Assembly (NCBI GenBank): GCA_016859345.1
Contig: CM029122.1
Coordinates: 12,629,575 to 12,693,574, forward strand
DNA: 64,000 nucleotides
Direction: 5' to 3'
DNA from: Istiophorus platypterus
Lineage: Eukaryota; Chordata; Actinopteri; Istiophoriformes; Istiophoridae
This document shows, one piece after another, positions 40,701-57,260 of this stretch. A program made the position numbers and the translations under genes. The notes beneath the pieces are model-generated. The model ran no database searches. It had not been told where the DNA came from and saw nothing but the letters and a program-made list of their open reading frames with translations. Position 1 is the first letter of the stretch. Each line of letters opens with the position of its first letter.

Positions 40701-42391
40701 TCCGGGAGGCACCACCAAAGTCCTGGATCAGCTGCCCAGCACAGTCCGGGTTGTTATTGGCAGCGTGCAGCAAGGCTTTGCGGAAGGCATAGCGGTATCT
40801 CTTTTGGCGGATACTTGCCCTCTCCTGCCTGCACATGTGCTTGTATTTCTCCTGGAGGTATGAGCAAAGCCTAAGTAGCCGTGTTCTCCGAGAGGAACCA
40901 CAGTCATCTTCCAACCTATTTGGAAGAAAAAAAATGGAAGCAGTCATGACGTAAAATGTCAGGTCATGGTTCATACTGTTAGGTAAAATACTGGGACACC
41001 AACCCAATCTGTTGTCTCCACGAGGTCTGAAAAGGAACAAATCTCTCTGCCTCCTCTTCATCATCATCACCACTGTCTTCTGACCAGTCCAAGCCTGAAA
41101 GAGAACTTGTTAGGGCAGCTCATCCATTTCCACAGGCTCATTTCTCATATATCGTGTATATATATATATATCGTATATCTGATGTATCTTGCACAAATTC
41201 AGTGAGGAGGAACAGACCAAGTTTGAAAACTTGTGGTAAATGCTTTTAAATTAAGTACCTAGATGTGGAAAGAGGTCTCCATGCTCCCGGTGTCTCTTGG
41301 CACAGAGGTGCACCAGATGTTGCAACCTGGCCAAACAGCTGGCAGAAGTAGAGAAGGCAGTGGGGCGCATGACAACCACATGCCGCTGATTGTTAGTGCC
41401 ACTGTCCTTGCAAGTGACAGGCAAGTGAGTAGCAGTGAAAGGCATTTTCCTGCTGAGTGATGGCCCAGAAGGTTGCACTGGACTGGGTGCTGCATTAGCG
41501 GGCATCCCTGGAGGCAGAAAGTTGACCGTCTGAGGTGGTGGTGGATTGCATAATAAACCCTGCTGCTGTCCTGGGAAGATGAAGGAAGTCACACTGGAGT
41601 GCTGTGGTGGCTGGAGAAGACCTGACTGCTGCCGTGGGAGATGAGCATTGAGCGGCGAGGAAGGATGGACACGGGGTACAGGGGTGGGACTAAAGTGCTC
41701 AGGAGGTGACTGGAAGAGGTCCGTGTCATGGCAGAGTTTCTGGTTGAGCACCAGCCGACTCTGTAATTTTTTCTTGATGGCATTGCCCTTCCTCGGGGTA
41801 CCCACCTCCTCCCCATCTGTGTCATCCTCATAAAAGGCAAAAGGGTCCAGGAGCTCCCCATCAGGGAGAGGTAACAGACGTGTACAGGGGGGAGATGGTG
41901 GAAGTTCATCTAGACCGTTGGGAGCTTTCAGAGCCAGAGAGGGCACAGTTATGTTAAGTGCCACAGACTCCAGGTGGGCCCGTGAACGCATTTCCTCCAA
42001 AGCATCATGTTTCTTTTTACGTTCCTTCTTCGGTATAAAGCCGAGAACCTGGAGGTGACTGTTACAGTACCTGGAAAACAAGAAAGCATCCTCAGCACAG
42101 TGTCCTCAATTTTAACATATGCCCTCTGCACGGCATATTGAGATCTGCCACATATGCACACAATCATACACACCTGCGGTCCTCAGACTCAGGGATGGGG
42201 TTGGTACATCTCTGGCTGTTGTACTTAGCCACATATTCACATTGCTTGAAGGGGGCTGTCTTGTCCTCCAGAACATGCCGGATACAGAAAGCATAGCCAT
42301 TTAGTCTGCGCTGCTTGCAGAGCTTTGGGCTGTAGGAGCACAACGGCTTCTTGTCCACCTCTGAGAAGTGTATGTGTTTGCCTTCATACAT
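37703..42391 (-). CDS. ino80d: ino80d, INO80 chromatin-remodelling complex subunit D
   Basis: Regulatory subunit of the nuclear INO80 remodeller. Coding exons in transcript order: 42391-42174, 42070-41259, 41094-41004, 40915-40691, 40349-40240, 40026-39893, 39411-39185, 39000-38843, 38733-37703. All joins are in frame, giving 1,001 residues against about 1,027 in human. The chosen ATG begins MYEGKHIHFSEVDKKPLCSY, as in human. An ATG farther upstream (42446-42448) lies before the acceptor at 42421 and is intronic. Two C3H-type zinc-binding segments are visible: CSYSPKLCKQRR...CIRH...CEYVAKYNSQRC and CNNRALPFTQHC...CTAKFADGQQC...CEEH. Also seen: a basic stretch RKPRKKTKPPALTKKHKKKR (probable nuclear localisation signal), acidic LPDDITNEMADIPNDLELNQ and a Ser/Pro-rich C-terminus with KQQLPQFSAAFGHQLASHSG. 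The closest family is unambiguous. Confidence 0.96.
39655..39880. repeat. Dispersed repeat (gctaagctagg / atctaactctcagcaag) in an ino80d intron
   Basis: Contains gctgagctaagctaggt and catctaactctcagcaagaa, the same terminal motif as at 1582 and 33020. It sits between the 39411-39185 and 40026-39893 exons and has no coding capacity. Confidence 0.55.
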
Positions 42392-42420
42392 CACGTGACT
42401 CGTGTCCTTGACAACATCAG

Positions 42421-44206
42421 CTGATGGGATAAAGTCAGGGAAAACCATGAATTACATCACTAACACTTCATCTTAAGGGGTAACCATGCATGTGCAAGGC
42501 TAAGAAGCAAGGAAATCATCATCTCTACAGGTGATTGTTTACTCAGTCCGTTGCTAATACACTTAATTTGATTGTCAGTGAAAATAAACATTCAGGAAGC
42601 TAACATAATTATGATATACCATTTGTTGCTTAATTATTTTTAGCGTCCAGCCAAAAGTTAAACGAGATTCCAGTGCATGTGACTGTTTCCATTTGCCACC
42701 GCTTGTTCATCGAACTGCTTTATAAGTGAATGCTGTGAATAACAATTACAAATAAATTTAAATACGTGTTTGAAGACCTTCACTAGACAAACTTCGCCTC
42801 TGCTCATTCACTGGCTGCTTTCACACCCTATAATTTCCAGTGTCAAAATCTCTCATCGGGAAGCAGCTGGTAAACAAAGAGGCTGTGATTTTACCCCGCA
42901 GTCCATTCAATTATCCTCAGAGCCAGCATTTACGAGACGATATGATGGTGGTAAAACAGTATTTTAGAATAACAAGCGGTCTGTCGGACAAGGTTAAAAA
43001 CTATAACAGTCCCTCGCTTGTGTGTAAAGCATCACCATAAAACTAACTGAACACTTCAGTCCTGCTCGGTTTGAAACTAAAAAAAAAAAAATCTTCTTTC
43101 CCGGACAAACAAGGATCATCGACGCTGATATATTATCAAAGTGTAACGATTCGTAAATACAGAATTACACAAAAAGACTTCTACTGGTACAACACAATAC
43201 ACTGTAATGTAATGGGAATCGTAGCCTTAGCTGCCCAGCTTCGGTAGCAAGCTTATCTGTCGCCTTTAACGCTTATTGTGTTTCAAGTCGGTTCCGAGAG
43301 CGCTACGGCTCCTGACAGCTGGGGTACATGTTGGACACGGAGGGACAGGTCGGCTAAGAGTCGTTTATCTCGGCCCGGTCGAGCCCAGATAACAGTTTTA
43401 GTCCGATACGGAGAACGGGACAGACATCAGACGGTGACTAACGTTAAGCTAGCGAAACTACCGTTCGAGTCCGGGGAGCTAGCTTACCAGCGTTAGCTCG
43501 GAGCCGAGAGACAGATGTTCAAACTTTATAATAAGGCGTCGTAAATGCATCTACGTGTGACACAGGCCCGCGTCTGGGTCCTTTAGACACAACTCTATCC
43601 ATCTTCGGGCAGAAATAACGTGTTACCGACGCGGACCGGACACCAAAAGTCAAAATTTGCTAGTTAGCCAAGACGCTATAAAAGCTAAAAACACAAATTA
43701 GTAGGCGGTAGCTAACCAGGAAACGGAAACATAAGCAAATGGCATCACTATAAAGGTCTATTTTCAGGTTAGTTTTATTTAGAAAATACAAGCGTGATCG
43801 TGGTATACAAGCACTAAATGATCGGCCCTAGTCGTGGGATTTTAATATACAAAAACATGGTACATTAACGGTAAAATACTTTCAAACAAAGGGTCTACAT
43901 ACGAGGCTTAAGGCCTGTCATCGAAGGCCTTAGCAATGATCGATATTAATTTACAGCCATATAATGTAACGTTATAGGGCTTCGAGGCTTAAAACCGTAA
44001 ACAACACGTTACTCTCGGAATCGTCTCAAAGCACCAAGTCGTTCGGTCAGGTCACAAGCGATAACATAAATTAGTCATAAACGGAGAGGCCTCCTAGCTT
44101 CCACGGCGCAGCGGCCTCCGGTAGGAGGCGAGGCCGACCGAAGCCTCTAGCGAGGCCGGACCCGCGCGGAAATCGGGGCCGAGGCTCTAACACGGTTTCG
44201 CTTACC
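42421..44206 (-). other. ino80d: ino80d first intron (5' UTR), CpG-rich toward its 5' end
   Basis: Runs from a donor (CAAG|gtaagc on the minus strand, exon edge 44206) to the acceptor atcccatcag before 42420. CpG density rises from about 43270 onward, consistent with the downstream half of a promoter island. No other exon was identified. Confidence 0.55.
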
Positions 44207-44850
44207 TTGAATTGGTATGGGCTGTGTAAGGTATTCGCTCCAGATAGACGGCCGAAATGTCTATTAGAACCCGCTAGGCTATTTGTGCATCGATAGTCGA
44301 GATAGGATGGTAACCGCGATCTTCATCGAGCTCGGTATATCCTGAAATAAGATGCATGTAAATATAGGCTATCCAGAGCAAATTACAAGCAGTAGGTAGG
44401 CTGCTGAGGATTTTTGTTGGATCCACAGCAGACTCCTCACAGCACCACTACAGGCACTGCGGGGACATGACAACAATCCGCTCGACAACAACAACCTCTC
44501 CTACCATATTGGAAATTTCAACTTTGTTGTTAAAAAAAAATAATAAAAAAAAAAAAAGCCCCCTTCGCAGTGTGCTAGTGTCATTTTAATCTCCGCGCGA
44601 AAGGAATCGCGGTTCGTGTCGAGGACGGTGCGGTCCACGTGTGTCACATTTTGTAAAACGCCGCTTTGAAACCCGTTGCCCGAGAGGTCCAGAAAAGTGT
44701 GTTTGAGTGGAGGATCCACCTGGACCACGGCTATCATCCTCCGTGTGAGTGACTTGTCAGCCCTTGCTGCCACACTGGTGCCGGCTTGTTCACCGATGAT
44801 GGACCGCGGGCCATCCGGACGCCGAAGCTTGAGACTGGGAAAGTTGAGGT
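44207..44850 (-). promoter_or_regulatory. ino80d: ino80d promoter / 5' UTR exon region
   Basis: CpG-rich sequence upstream of the 44206 donor. A possible acceptor (cttatttcag on the minus strand, at 44342) could make 44341-44206 an internal non-coding exon, with the true first exon upstream near 44450-44830. The start site cannot be fixed from sequence alone. Confidence 0.45.
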
Positions 44851-44984
44851 GATGTCAGGCCGAAACAGCTAAGTGGCATCAATGGCAGCTAATAATAGTG
44901 ATGATAATGATAATACCTTAAACATTTTTTATTTTTAAGTAAGAGCACAAAATTAAATCGAGGAGGGGGGTTTGCAAAAATTCA

Positions 44985-45424
44985 TTAGGCTTGCTACAGA
45001 AAACTGATTTATTAAATAATCACACTCATGAATAGCTACACTTGAAACTCTACTCCTTTAGGAAAAATATTACCATAACACTTTTAATATTAATGATTTC
45101 ACAGTAAGACAAGATACTAGGTTTACCTTTGGAGGATAAAGATTTTAAACCTTTGGTCACAACTATTAAAATGTGATTGTCCTAGAAGGTGCATCTCTGG
45201 GGTTTTGTCAAAACCTAAGTTTGCATGTTCACTCTGCAAATAAAGCAAAGACGTGTTTCTGCGGGTTAGTAAGGTAAGTAAGTCAGTTCCATGATGTCTC
45301 AATATAAGCATCTACTATTGCAGAACAAAAGTGCAAATAAATACGTTTCTAGGAATGTGCAAATAGAGGAGTTGTGCGTATTTTTTTTTCCTTCCAAGAA
45401 TTGGATAGCTATCCATTGTGTGCG
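44985..45424 (-). other. ndufs1: ndufs1 3' UTR
   Basis: About 430 bases after the stop on the minus strand. AATAAA on the minus strand lies at 45008-45013. The end falls within about 150 bases of the ino80d promoter region, so the two genes are closely packed head-to-tail. Confidence 0.5.
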
Positions 45425-51810
<6,386 letters not shown>

Positions 51811-51999
51811 GCTGGAAAACAGGCAGAGAGGCGACAACATGCGTAAGGTCCTGCACCTGTGATCGACACGTGTTCTGTTTTTCTCATATGTCTACAAGGC
51901 TCTTAAGACGTTCAAAGCCGGTGCGTGTGTTTAAACGTGGAAAACCGTGCAGCCCTCCCGTGCGACCGTCAAAACAAAAACAAGTAGCCGTTAGCTAGC

Positions 52000-52620
52000 T
52001 ACGTCCCGCTAACGCCGAGCGGCCAATTTCTGCTGCGACATGTTTTATATCTTTTAAAAGAAAAGCAAACGCCTCCACCGTCCGGGGTTGACCGAATAAA
52101 CGCCCCGCGGCGATAAAACAACTCGCACGGTGTAAGTCGACGTTTGACGAGCCGCAAAAACGCCGGTGATTTCTCGAAATATCAACCGAACTGCGGGCGA
52201 CGCTACCGGCCCGAGCGATGCGCCTCGTCGGCGCCGGAGAAAGGGTTCGACCGCGGTGGCCCGATCCAGATGTGGCGGCGCGCGACCCTCTCGTCGTAAT
52301 TATAGACCCGCTCGGTGACCAACCGCTGGACGCGACGCGGGCTGCTAACGTTTCCATCGAAGCCCGCTGATTTAGCGTAGCTTGCTATACAGACGAGATA
52401 GCTCGACGGACGTCAACCCGGGCTAATTTAAGTAGTTCGTTGGGCTTTCGAGCCCGTTCGGGACCCGGTCGCGATGCCGGCGTGCGGGTCGTGGATTATC
52501 TCAACGTTAACAGATGATATTTCTCGCCGCGATCTCGGTCACGTACCTTGCGGGTGTTTGTCCTCATGAGACTGCCTGCGACGCGGTTTGCGCACTGTCT
52601 TGTTATTCTGCTGCGTCACG
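52000..52620 (-). promoter_or_regulatory. ndufs1: ndufs1 CpG-rich promoter, 5' UTR exon and start of intron 1
   Basis: One of the most CpG-dense parts of the window. A minus-strand donor CGCAAG|gtacgt puts the end of the non-coding first exon at 52547. The second exon starts at 51811, one base before the ATG. The start site is probably at 52560-52620. A 120-codon minus-strand frame at 52357-51995 lies in this intron and is judged a by-product of high GC. Confidence 0.6.
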
Positions 52621-52653
52621 GATTAAGTAATCCCGTATACCGTAATCCAAAAA

Positions 52654-52684
<31 letters not shown>

Positions 52685-52957
52685 AAAATGAAGGGCTACT
52701 TTTCTGTAATTGCTGACTAAACTAACCGTGTGTGTTTTAAACCCTGGCAAACATTGCAGGGTAATGTACGCTCTCCTCAGTAGACGCTCATCTACACCTA
52801 TTTAAGACAGTCAATGGTGATGTGGCAGCCACAGCAGGGTTTTCCCCTCAGGTTCAGTCTTGCTTTGAATACGTTTGGATTATTTTCACCCGTTATTGAT
52901 CCACTTTAAGCAGTATATGTATGTGTGTGTGTGTATGCATGTATATATGTATGTGTA

Positions 52958-53009
<52 letters not shown>

Positions 53010-53429
53010 AATACAAAGAAAAAATCAGGAGGGTCAAAGGTCCTATTAAGTTGTCCATGGGGGTCTCATGAGGGCTTGCTAACCTGTTTGTTAAGGGTAT
53101 AATGTTTGATCCCTACCCAAATTTTCACACCTGTTAGAGATATTTAACCCGAACAAGCCTCCATAGCAGGACCATACTCAAACTTGAATGTGATGGGATC
53201 CTTTGAAGTCAGAGTTCACCAAAGGGAAATAGCAGGAAATAGCTGGACGTGTAAACAGACCCTCTGGGGAAAGGGAAGGAAAGGAAATGCATATCTATAT
53301 TAATCTTAAACATATGCATCGTTACTAGGAATGCGTAAATCCTCCCAGAAATCTAGTCTGTGTGTATATCAAACATCAAAGCGGTTACAATGAGACCAAC
53401 TGCTAACATCAAATCAAACAAAGTACAGT
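52621..53429. other. ndufs1-cmklr2 intergenic region with simple repeats
   Basis: Holds an (AAAT)n tract at 52648-52684 and a compound (TG)n/(TA)n tract at 52914-53005. No gene was recognised. EEF1B2, which lies between these two genes in human, is not seen here. Confidence 0.55.
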
Positions 53430-54541
53430 ATTTGCTCAGAAGAACAATTTTATTAAGATATTTATTTGGAATATATTAGAATAAAAATATTTATGCATTT
53501 CTCAACTAATTAAAGAAATCACTACAGCACATTAATAGGTGACTCTAGCAGCCAGTATTACAGTATATAAAAAAACATGTTAAACTACAATCAGATATCG
53601 GCATAATATCTCACCTGTAAGAACCAAAATATCTTATTGAGCACTGATCAGCAGATGCTCATTGTTCAAGAGAGTACAATTAAAACAAGGTAAATATGTT
53701 GATGCATATTTCATTATTAAAAAATTAGTATGAGAATAGTGAAAAATGCCAATCACATTTTATCCTACCCAAAGTGACATCTGCAAATTGCTTGTTTCTT
53801 TGACCAGCTATCGAAAACCCCAAAATATTTTGTTTACAATTATAGATGGCAAAGTAAAGCAGCAAATCCTCACAACAGGCTGGAACCAGAGAATGGTTTA
53901 ATATGAAGATTTTCAGTCATCCAGGTCATTGTATTTCATGGATAAGTGCTACTCGAAGGCAACCGGACTAGCATGAGGATCTTGACAACGATTCACTTCT
54001 CATTTGAGAGGCTTCTTCAGTTCTGAAGTTCATGAACTGAAGAAGCCTTTCAAATTAGAGGTGAAATGTCTCCAAGAACCAAAAGCCCTCTTAAGCTCTG
54101 AAGTTCATGAACTGAAGAGGCCTTTCAAATGAGAGGTGAAACATCTTCAAGAACCTTAAGCAAGTCTGGTTGCCTTCGTGTAGCCCTTTGAAACAGAGAA
54201 CAGTTGTTATTTTTATTTTTAATAATTTAAACAAGTAATTGATTTTCAGAATAATCAACTTTGTCAGCAATAATTTGATCTTGTTACTCCAGAAATCACT
54301 GGGAATATGCAAATTAAAACAAATGGAAAGATACTAACTCAATGTGCACACTATACAGAGTTTCTCTCAGCTTTTCCATTGAATGTAATTGTCAGCTGAA
54401 GTAGACATAACTCTATCCAAATGAAACAAAATAGGAAAATCTTAACCCTGCAGCAGGAAAGAATGGGATTGACAATCCTCCACATTTACACCACCCTCAT
54501 GTTTTACAGGGACAATTACAAGAGTCTAAGGTTGGTTGCAA
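53430..54541 (-). other. cmklr2: cmklr2 3' UTR (probable)
   Basis: About 1.1 kb after the stop. AATAAA on the minus strand at 53449-53454, with another TTTATT just inside, suggests an end near 53430. It contains the fold-back repeat at 53925-54190. Confidence 0.45.
53925..54190. repeat. Fold-back repeat with duplicated ctgaagaag...gaaa units
   Basis: Arms 53994-54023 and 54034-54063 are 30-base inverted repeats with three mismatches around a 10-base loop. The right arm's unit (54020-54080) is repeated in tandem at 54095-54155. Outer flanks also mirror each other: actcgaaggcaaccggacta at 53951 against agtctggttgccttcgtgta at 54163. I recognise the motif family as widespread in fish genomes but cannot name the element. 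Confidence 0.7.
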
Positions 54542-55621
54542 TCATAGAGTTGATGACTCCACAGGCTCTTCTGGAACACTGTCCTGATGAAGTCCAGGCA
54601 CAGACTCCATTTCAGTTGCCGAGACTGACTGGCTTAGCTCTCTCAGTGAACTCTTGGTTATGTTCAGGCATGCACTCTTCAGGATCTGACGAACCTTTTT
54701 GCCCAAGAGCATGTACAGCAGGGGGTTAATGCAGCTGTTAAAAAAGCCTAAGCTGGTGGCAAGAGGAAAGCCAGTCTTCAGTGTGTTGTGTAGGTATAAT
54801 GAGGAATGTATTGATAACTCCATCAAGCTGAAAGTATGAAAAGGTGCCCAGCAGATAAAGAAGGCCAGAATTACTGCAGTGACTGTTTTGGAGAAGCTAG
54901 ACAGGCGAACCAAGCCACCGGTTTGTTTGACTTTGATTGTCAGAAGTATGCCTGTCACACATATAGCAGTAAATGGCAGAAAGAAGCCCACAGTGGTACG
55001 AATGGCCACTATTATAAAGTGCCTCATTGCTGCTGTGTGTCCGTCCTGTGTGTGGAAGTTGTTAAAGCACACCACCTTGTCGTGTAAGCGCATGGTGTCA
55101 CGAAAAACCAGCGAAGGGCAGCTCAAGGCTCCAGCTAGTACCCATATGCAGCCACATACAACCCAGGCTCTCTCTACAGTGCGATACCGCTGAGACCAGT
55201 TGAGGTGGACCAGAGAAACATACCTGTCTATGCTGAGCACTGTGAGAAAGAGCACACTGGCGTACATGTTCATCACGGACACAAACGAGTTAAGCTTACA
55301 CATGGCCACACCAAAGCCCCAGTGGAAGTCCCGCAGTATGTAATCAATGTAGAAGGGTAAAAAAAGCACAAACACAAAGTCTGCCATGGCTAGATTGAGC
55401 AACCAAACGCTGTTTACAGTCTTTTTGCTTTTAAACGCTGTCACCCAAATAACAGTTCCATTTCCAATTAGACCGAGCACGAAGGAAATGATGTAGATAA
55501 CGACTGAGATGATGTGCATAGTTTCCCTTTGTCTGTGTTCTACTTTAAGATCTTCCAAGTCCCCATACTCCATGTAATATTCATAACTGTAGTTTCCATA
55601 GTCCTCACTGGAGTCCCCCAT
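54542..55621 (-). CDS. cmklr2: cmklr2, chemerin-like receptor 2 (GPR1-type rhodopsin-family GPCR)
   Basis: Seven-transmembrane receptor of 359 residues in one coding exon, in the chemerin/formyl-peptide/anaphylatoxin branch. Visible: acidic tyrosine-rich N-terminus with an N-glycosylation sequon (NYS, 10-12), TM1 with GNGTVIWV, TM2 LNLAMADF, conserved cysteines C108 (TM3) and C185 (ECL2, VVCFNNF), IDRY at 131-134, CWAP at 257-260 (TM6), NPLLY at 299-303 (TM7), then a Ser-rich cytoplasmic tail. FRDT and CFNNF are shared with CMKLR1, so sequence alone leaves CMKLR1 possible. Position between ndufs1 and adam23 matches human CMKLR2 (GPR1) and decides the call. The ATG at 55619-55621 lies 34 bases after a 5' UTR acceptor (exon edge 55655), as in single-coding-exon GPCR genes. 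Confidence 0.87.
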   Translation of the reverse strand: MGDSSEDYGNYSYEYYMEYGDLEDLKVEHRQRETMHIISVVIYIISFVLGLIGNGTVIWVTAFKSKKTVNSVWLLNLAMADFVFVLFLPFYIDYILRDFHWGFGVAMCKLNSFVSVMNMYASVLFLTVLSIDRYVSLVHLNWSQRYRTVERAWVVCGCIWVLAGALSCPSLVFRDTMRLHDKVVCFNNFHTQDGHTAAMRHFIIVAIRTTVGFFLPFTAICVTGILLTIKVKQTGGLVRLSSFSKTVTAVILAFFICWAPFHTFSLMELSIHSSLYLHNTLKTGFPLATSLGFFNSCINPLLYMLLGKKVRQILKSACLNITKSSLRELSQSVSATEMESVPGLHQDSVPEEPVESSTL

Positions 55622-57260
55622 TGTTGCAAGGATGTAAACTCTGTGCTGAAGCTATCTGCAAGAAGAAAAATCTGATAAGATGCATTCCTATAAGTTTGAT
55701 AAATAAACACAATATCTAAAGAATCACCCTTTCTTATTATAAACCTATAACACAAGTTCCTACCTCAAGTTCTTTGTGATTATCCTTGGCTGTTCTCCAA
55801 AATGACCTTTTGCCTGCGTTGCCCCTCTTTCCGATCACTCAGTTCTGGTGTCGAGGCCAGGACTGGGTGTGTCATGAGAATCTCTGGAACATAGTGTCAA
55901 CATCCATTTGGATCAGCAGATGTGGGTAATGAGGTGACCCATAGATGAAGAAGAGCCCTCACAGTGAGATTTGGATCATTTGCTCTGTAAGTAAACATGG
56001 AACAACCGAGTATATCAAATTGTTACATAATATATGCATATGTCGGCACAATGTTAATGTCTGAATGATTAAAAAAAACATGCACCCCCCCCAAGGCCAC
56101 GATAAGCTAAAAATTTGAGTTAAATGTCATATTTGTGCACATATCTGCAATAATTAGTATCCTTTTCAAGGCCAAAACGGTGCCCATGACAGTACAATTT
56201 TTACTCAAATCTTGAATTACTGTTTGGAGGTGAATGTTATTTAAGTTACATGTTTTCTTGACTTATCTCTAGTCTTCATTAAATAATACAAATGTATTCA
56301 TATATGCTCTATTAATGAACTTTGAAAACTAACATTTAATTATAAAATATTTAGAGTCTAGAGTCTTCAACTTCCAGAAGAACAATAAGAACAGGAATTA
56401 AATTTCAATCTCAAAGAGAAAAAAGGAAACCTGGTAGAATTATCTGCAACCGCTTTTGAAGACTAAGACTGGTCAAAATATGGAATTAAGAATAAGTGTA
56501 ATCGACCAGTTAATAAGAAGTAGAAAGTTACTTTTAAAAATAAGAAATAACATCTCAGAAAACTATAGAGAAACGCGTTCATAAAAGATATCGAACTAAC
56601 AGAACAACATAAATATATGATTTAAATCTTAAAAAGGAAAAAAAAAACAAGCACGGTAAATGAATCGTAAAGATTATTATTAGACGGTAAAAAAAAGACA
56701 AAAAGAACAAACTAATTGGACAATTGCAGAGTGGCGGAGTCTACGCATTCCACTATTAAAGAAAGTAGAGCTAGTCCCATTAAACATGAACATCTGTTGA
56801 AAAAGTATCAGTAAACGAAACAAAAGTAAACGTAAACACTTCATACAACAATCGGTAAAGCCTAAACACTGCTCGCATACTAATGGCATAAACTGATTTT
56901 TCCTCAAGAGTTCATCGCTTACTTCCAAGTCCGGCGCCCCCCGGCGGTTACCGGCTGCCCGGATCCAAACACCGCCGCCCCGGCCCCTTTCAGCTCCGTC
57001 CTCCCCGGGGCCTGGTCCGCAGCTTCCAGCTCGGCCGCCGACGCTCCGTCCCCCGTGTCAATGCGGAGCCTCTCCCGCTGCGTCCACGCACGCTGAGCTC
57101 TCTCCCCCCATCTCACTGGTGCGCACACGGCGCCTGAAATGTGCGGTGGGGTGCGCCTGTCTGACGCGTCCGACCGGGAACCACGAAACGACGCGAAGTC
57201 ATTGGTCACCCGGGGAAGAATGCTTCATTCAGACCGGGTCCGCCTTTCATAACAGGGGGG
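55622..57260 (-). promoter_or_regulatory. cmklr2: cmklr2 5' UTR exons, introns and CpG-rich upstream region
   Basis: On the minus strand, acceptor cttcttgcag ends the intron before 55655 and a donor GAG|gtagga lies at 55764. Together these suggest a non-coding exon upstream of the coding exon. Farther up, 56933-57260 is strongly CpG-rich and ends in a good donor (GGAA|gtaagc, exon edge 56933), fitting a first exon and promoter. Exon connections are inferred. A 12-base G run lies near 57256. A separate short gene using this island cannot be excluded. Confidence 0.4.

Noticed and set aside
42392..42448. Upstream in-frame ATG (MVFPDF) for ino80d
   Set aside because: A splice acceptor (atcccatcag) ends at 42421, so this ATG is intronic. 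The ATG at 42391 matches the human start.
51995..52357. 120-codon minus-strand frame starting METLAARVASSGWSP
   Set aside because: Lies in the first ndufs1 intron within CpG-rich promoter sequence, where stops are rare by composition. No domain or family resemblance.
54836..55193. Plus-strand frames of 83-104 codons opposite cmklr2
   Set aside because: Shadows of a conserved coding exon on the other strand; no splice context or recognisable protein.
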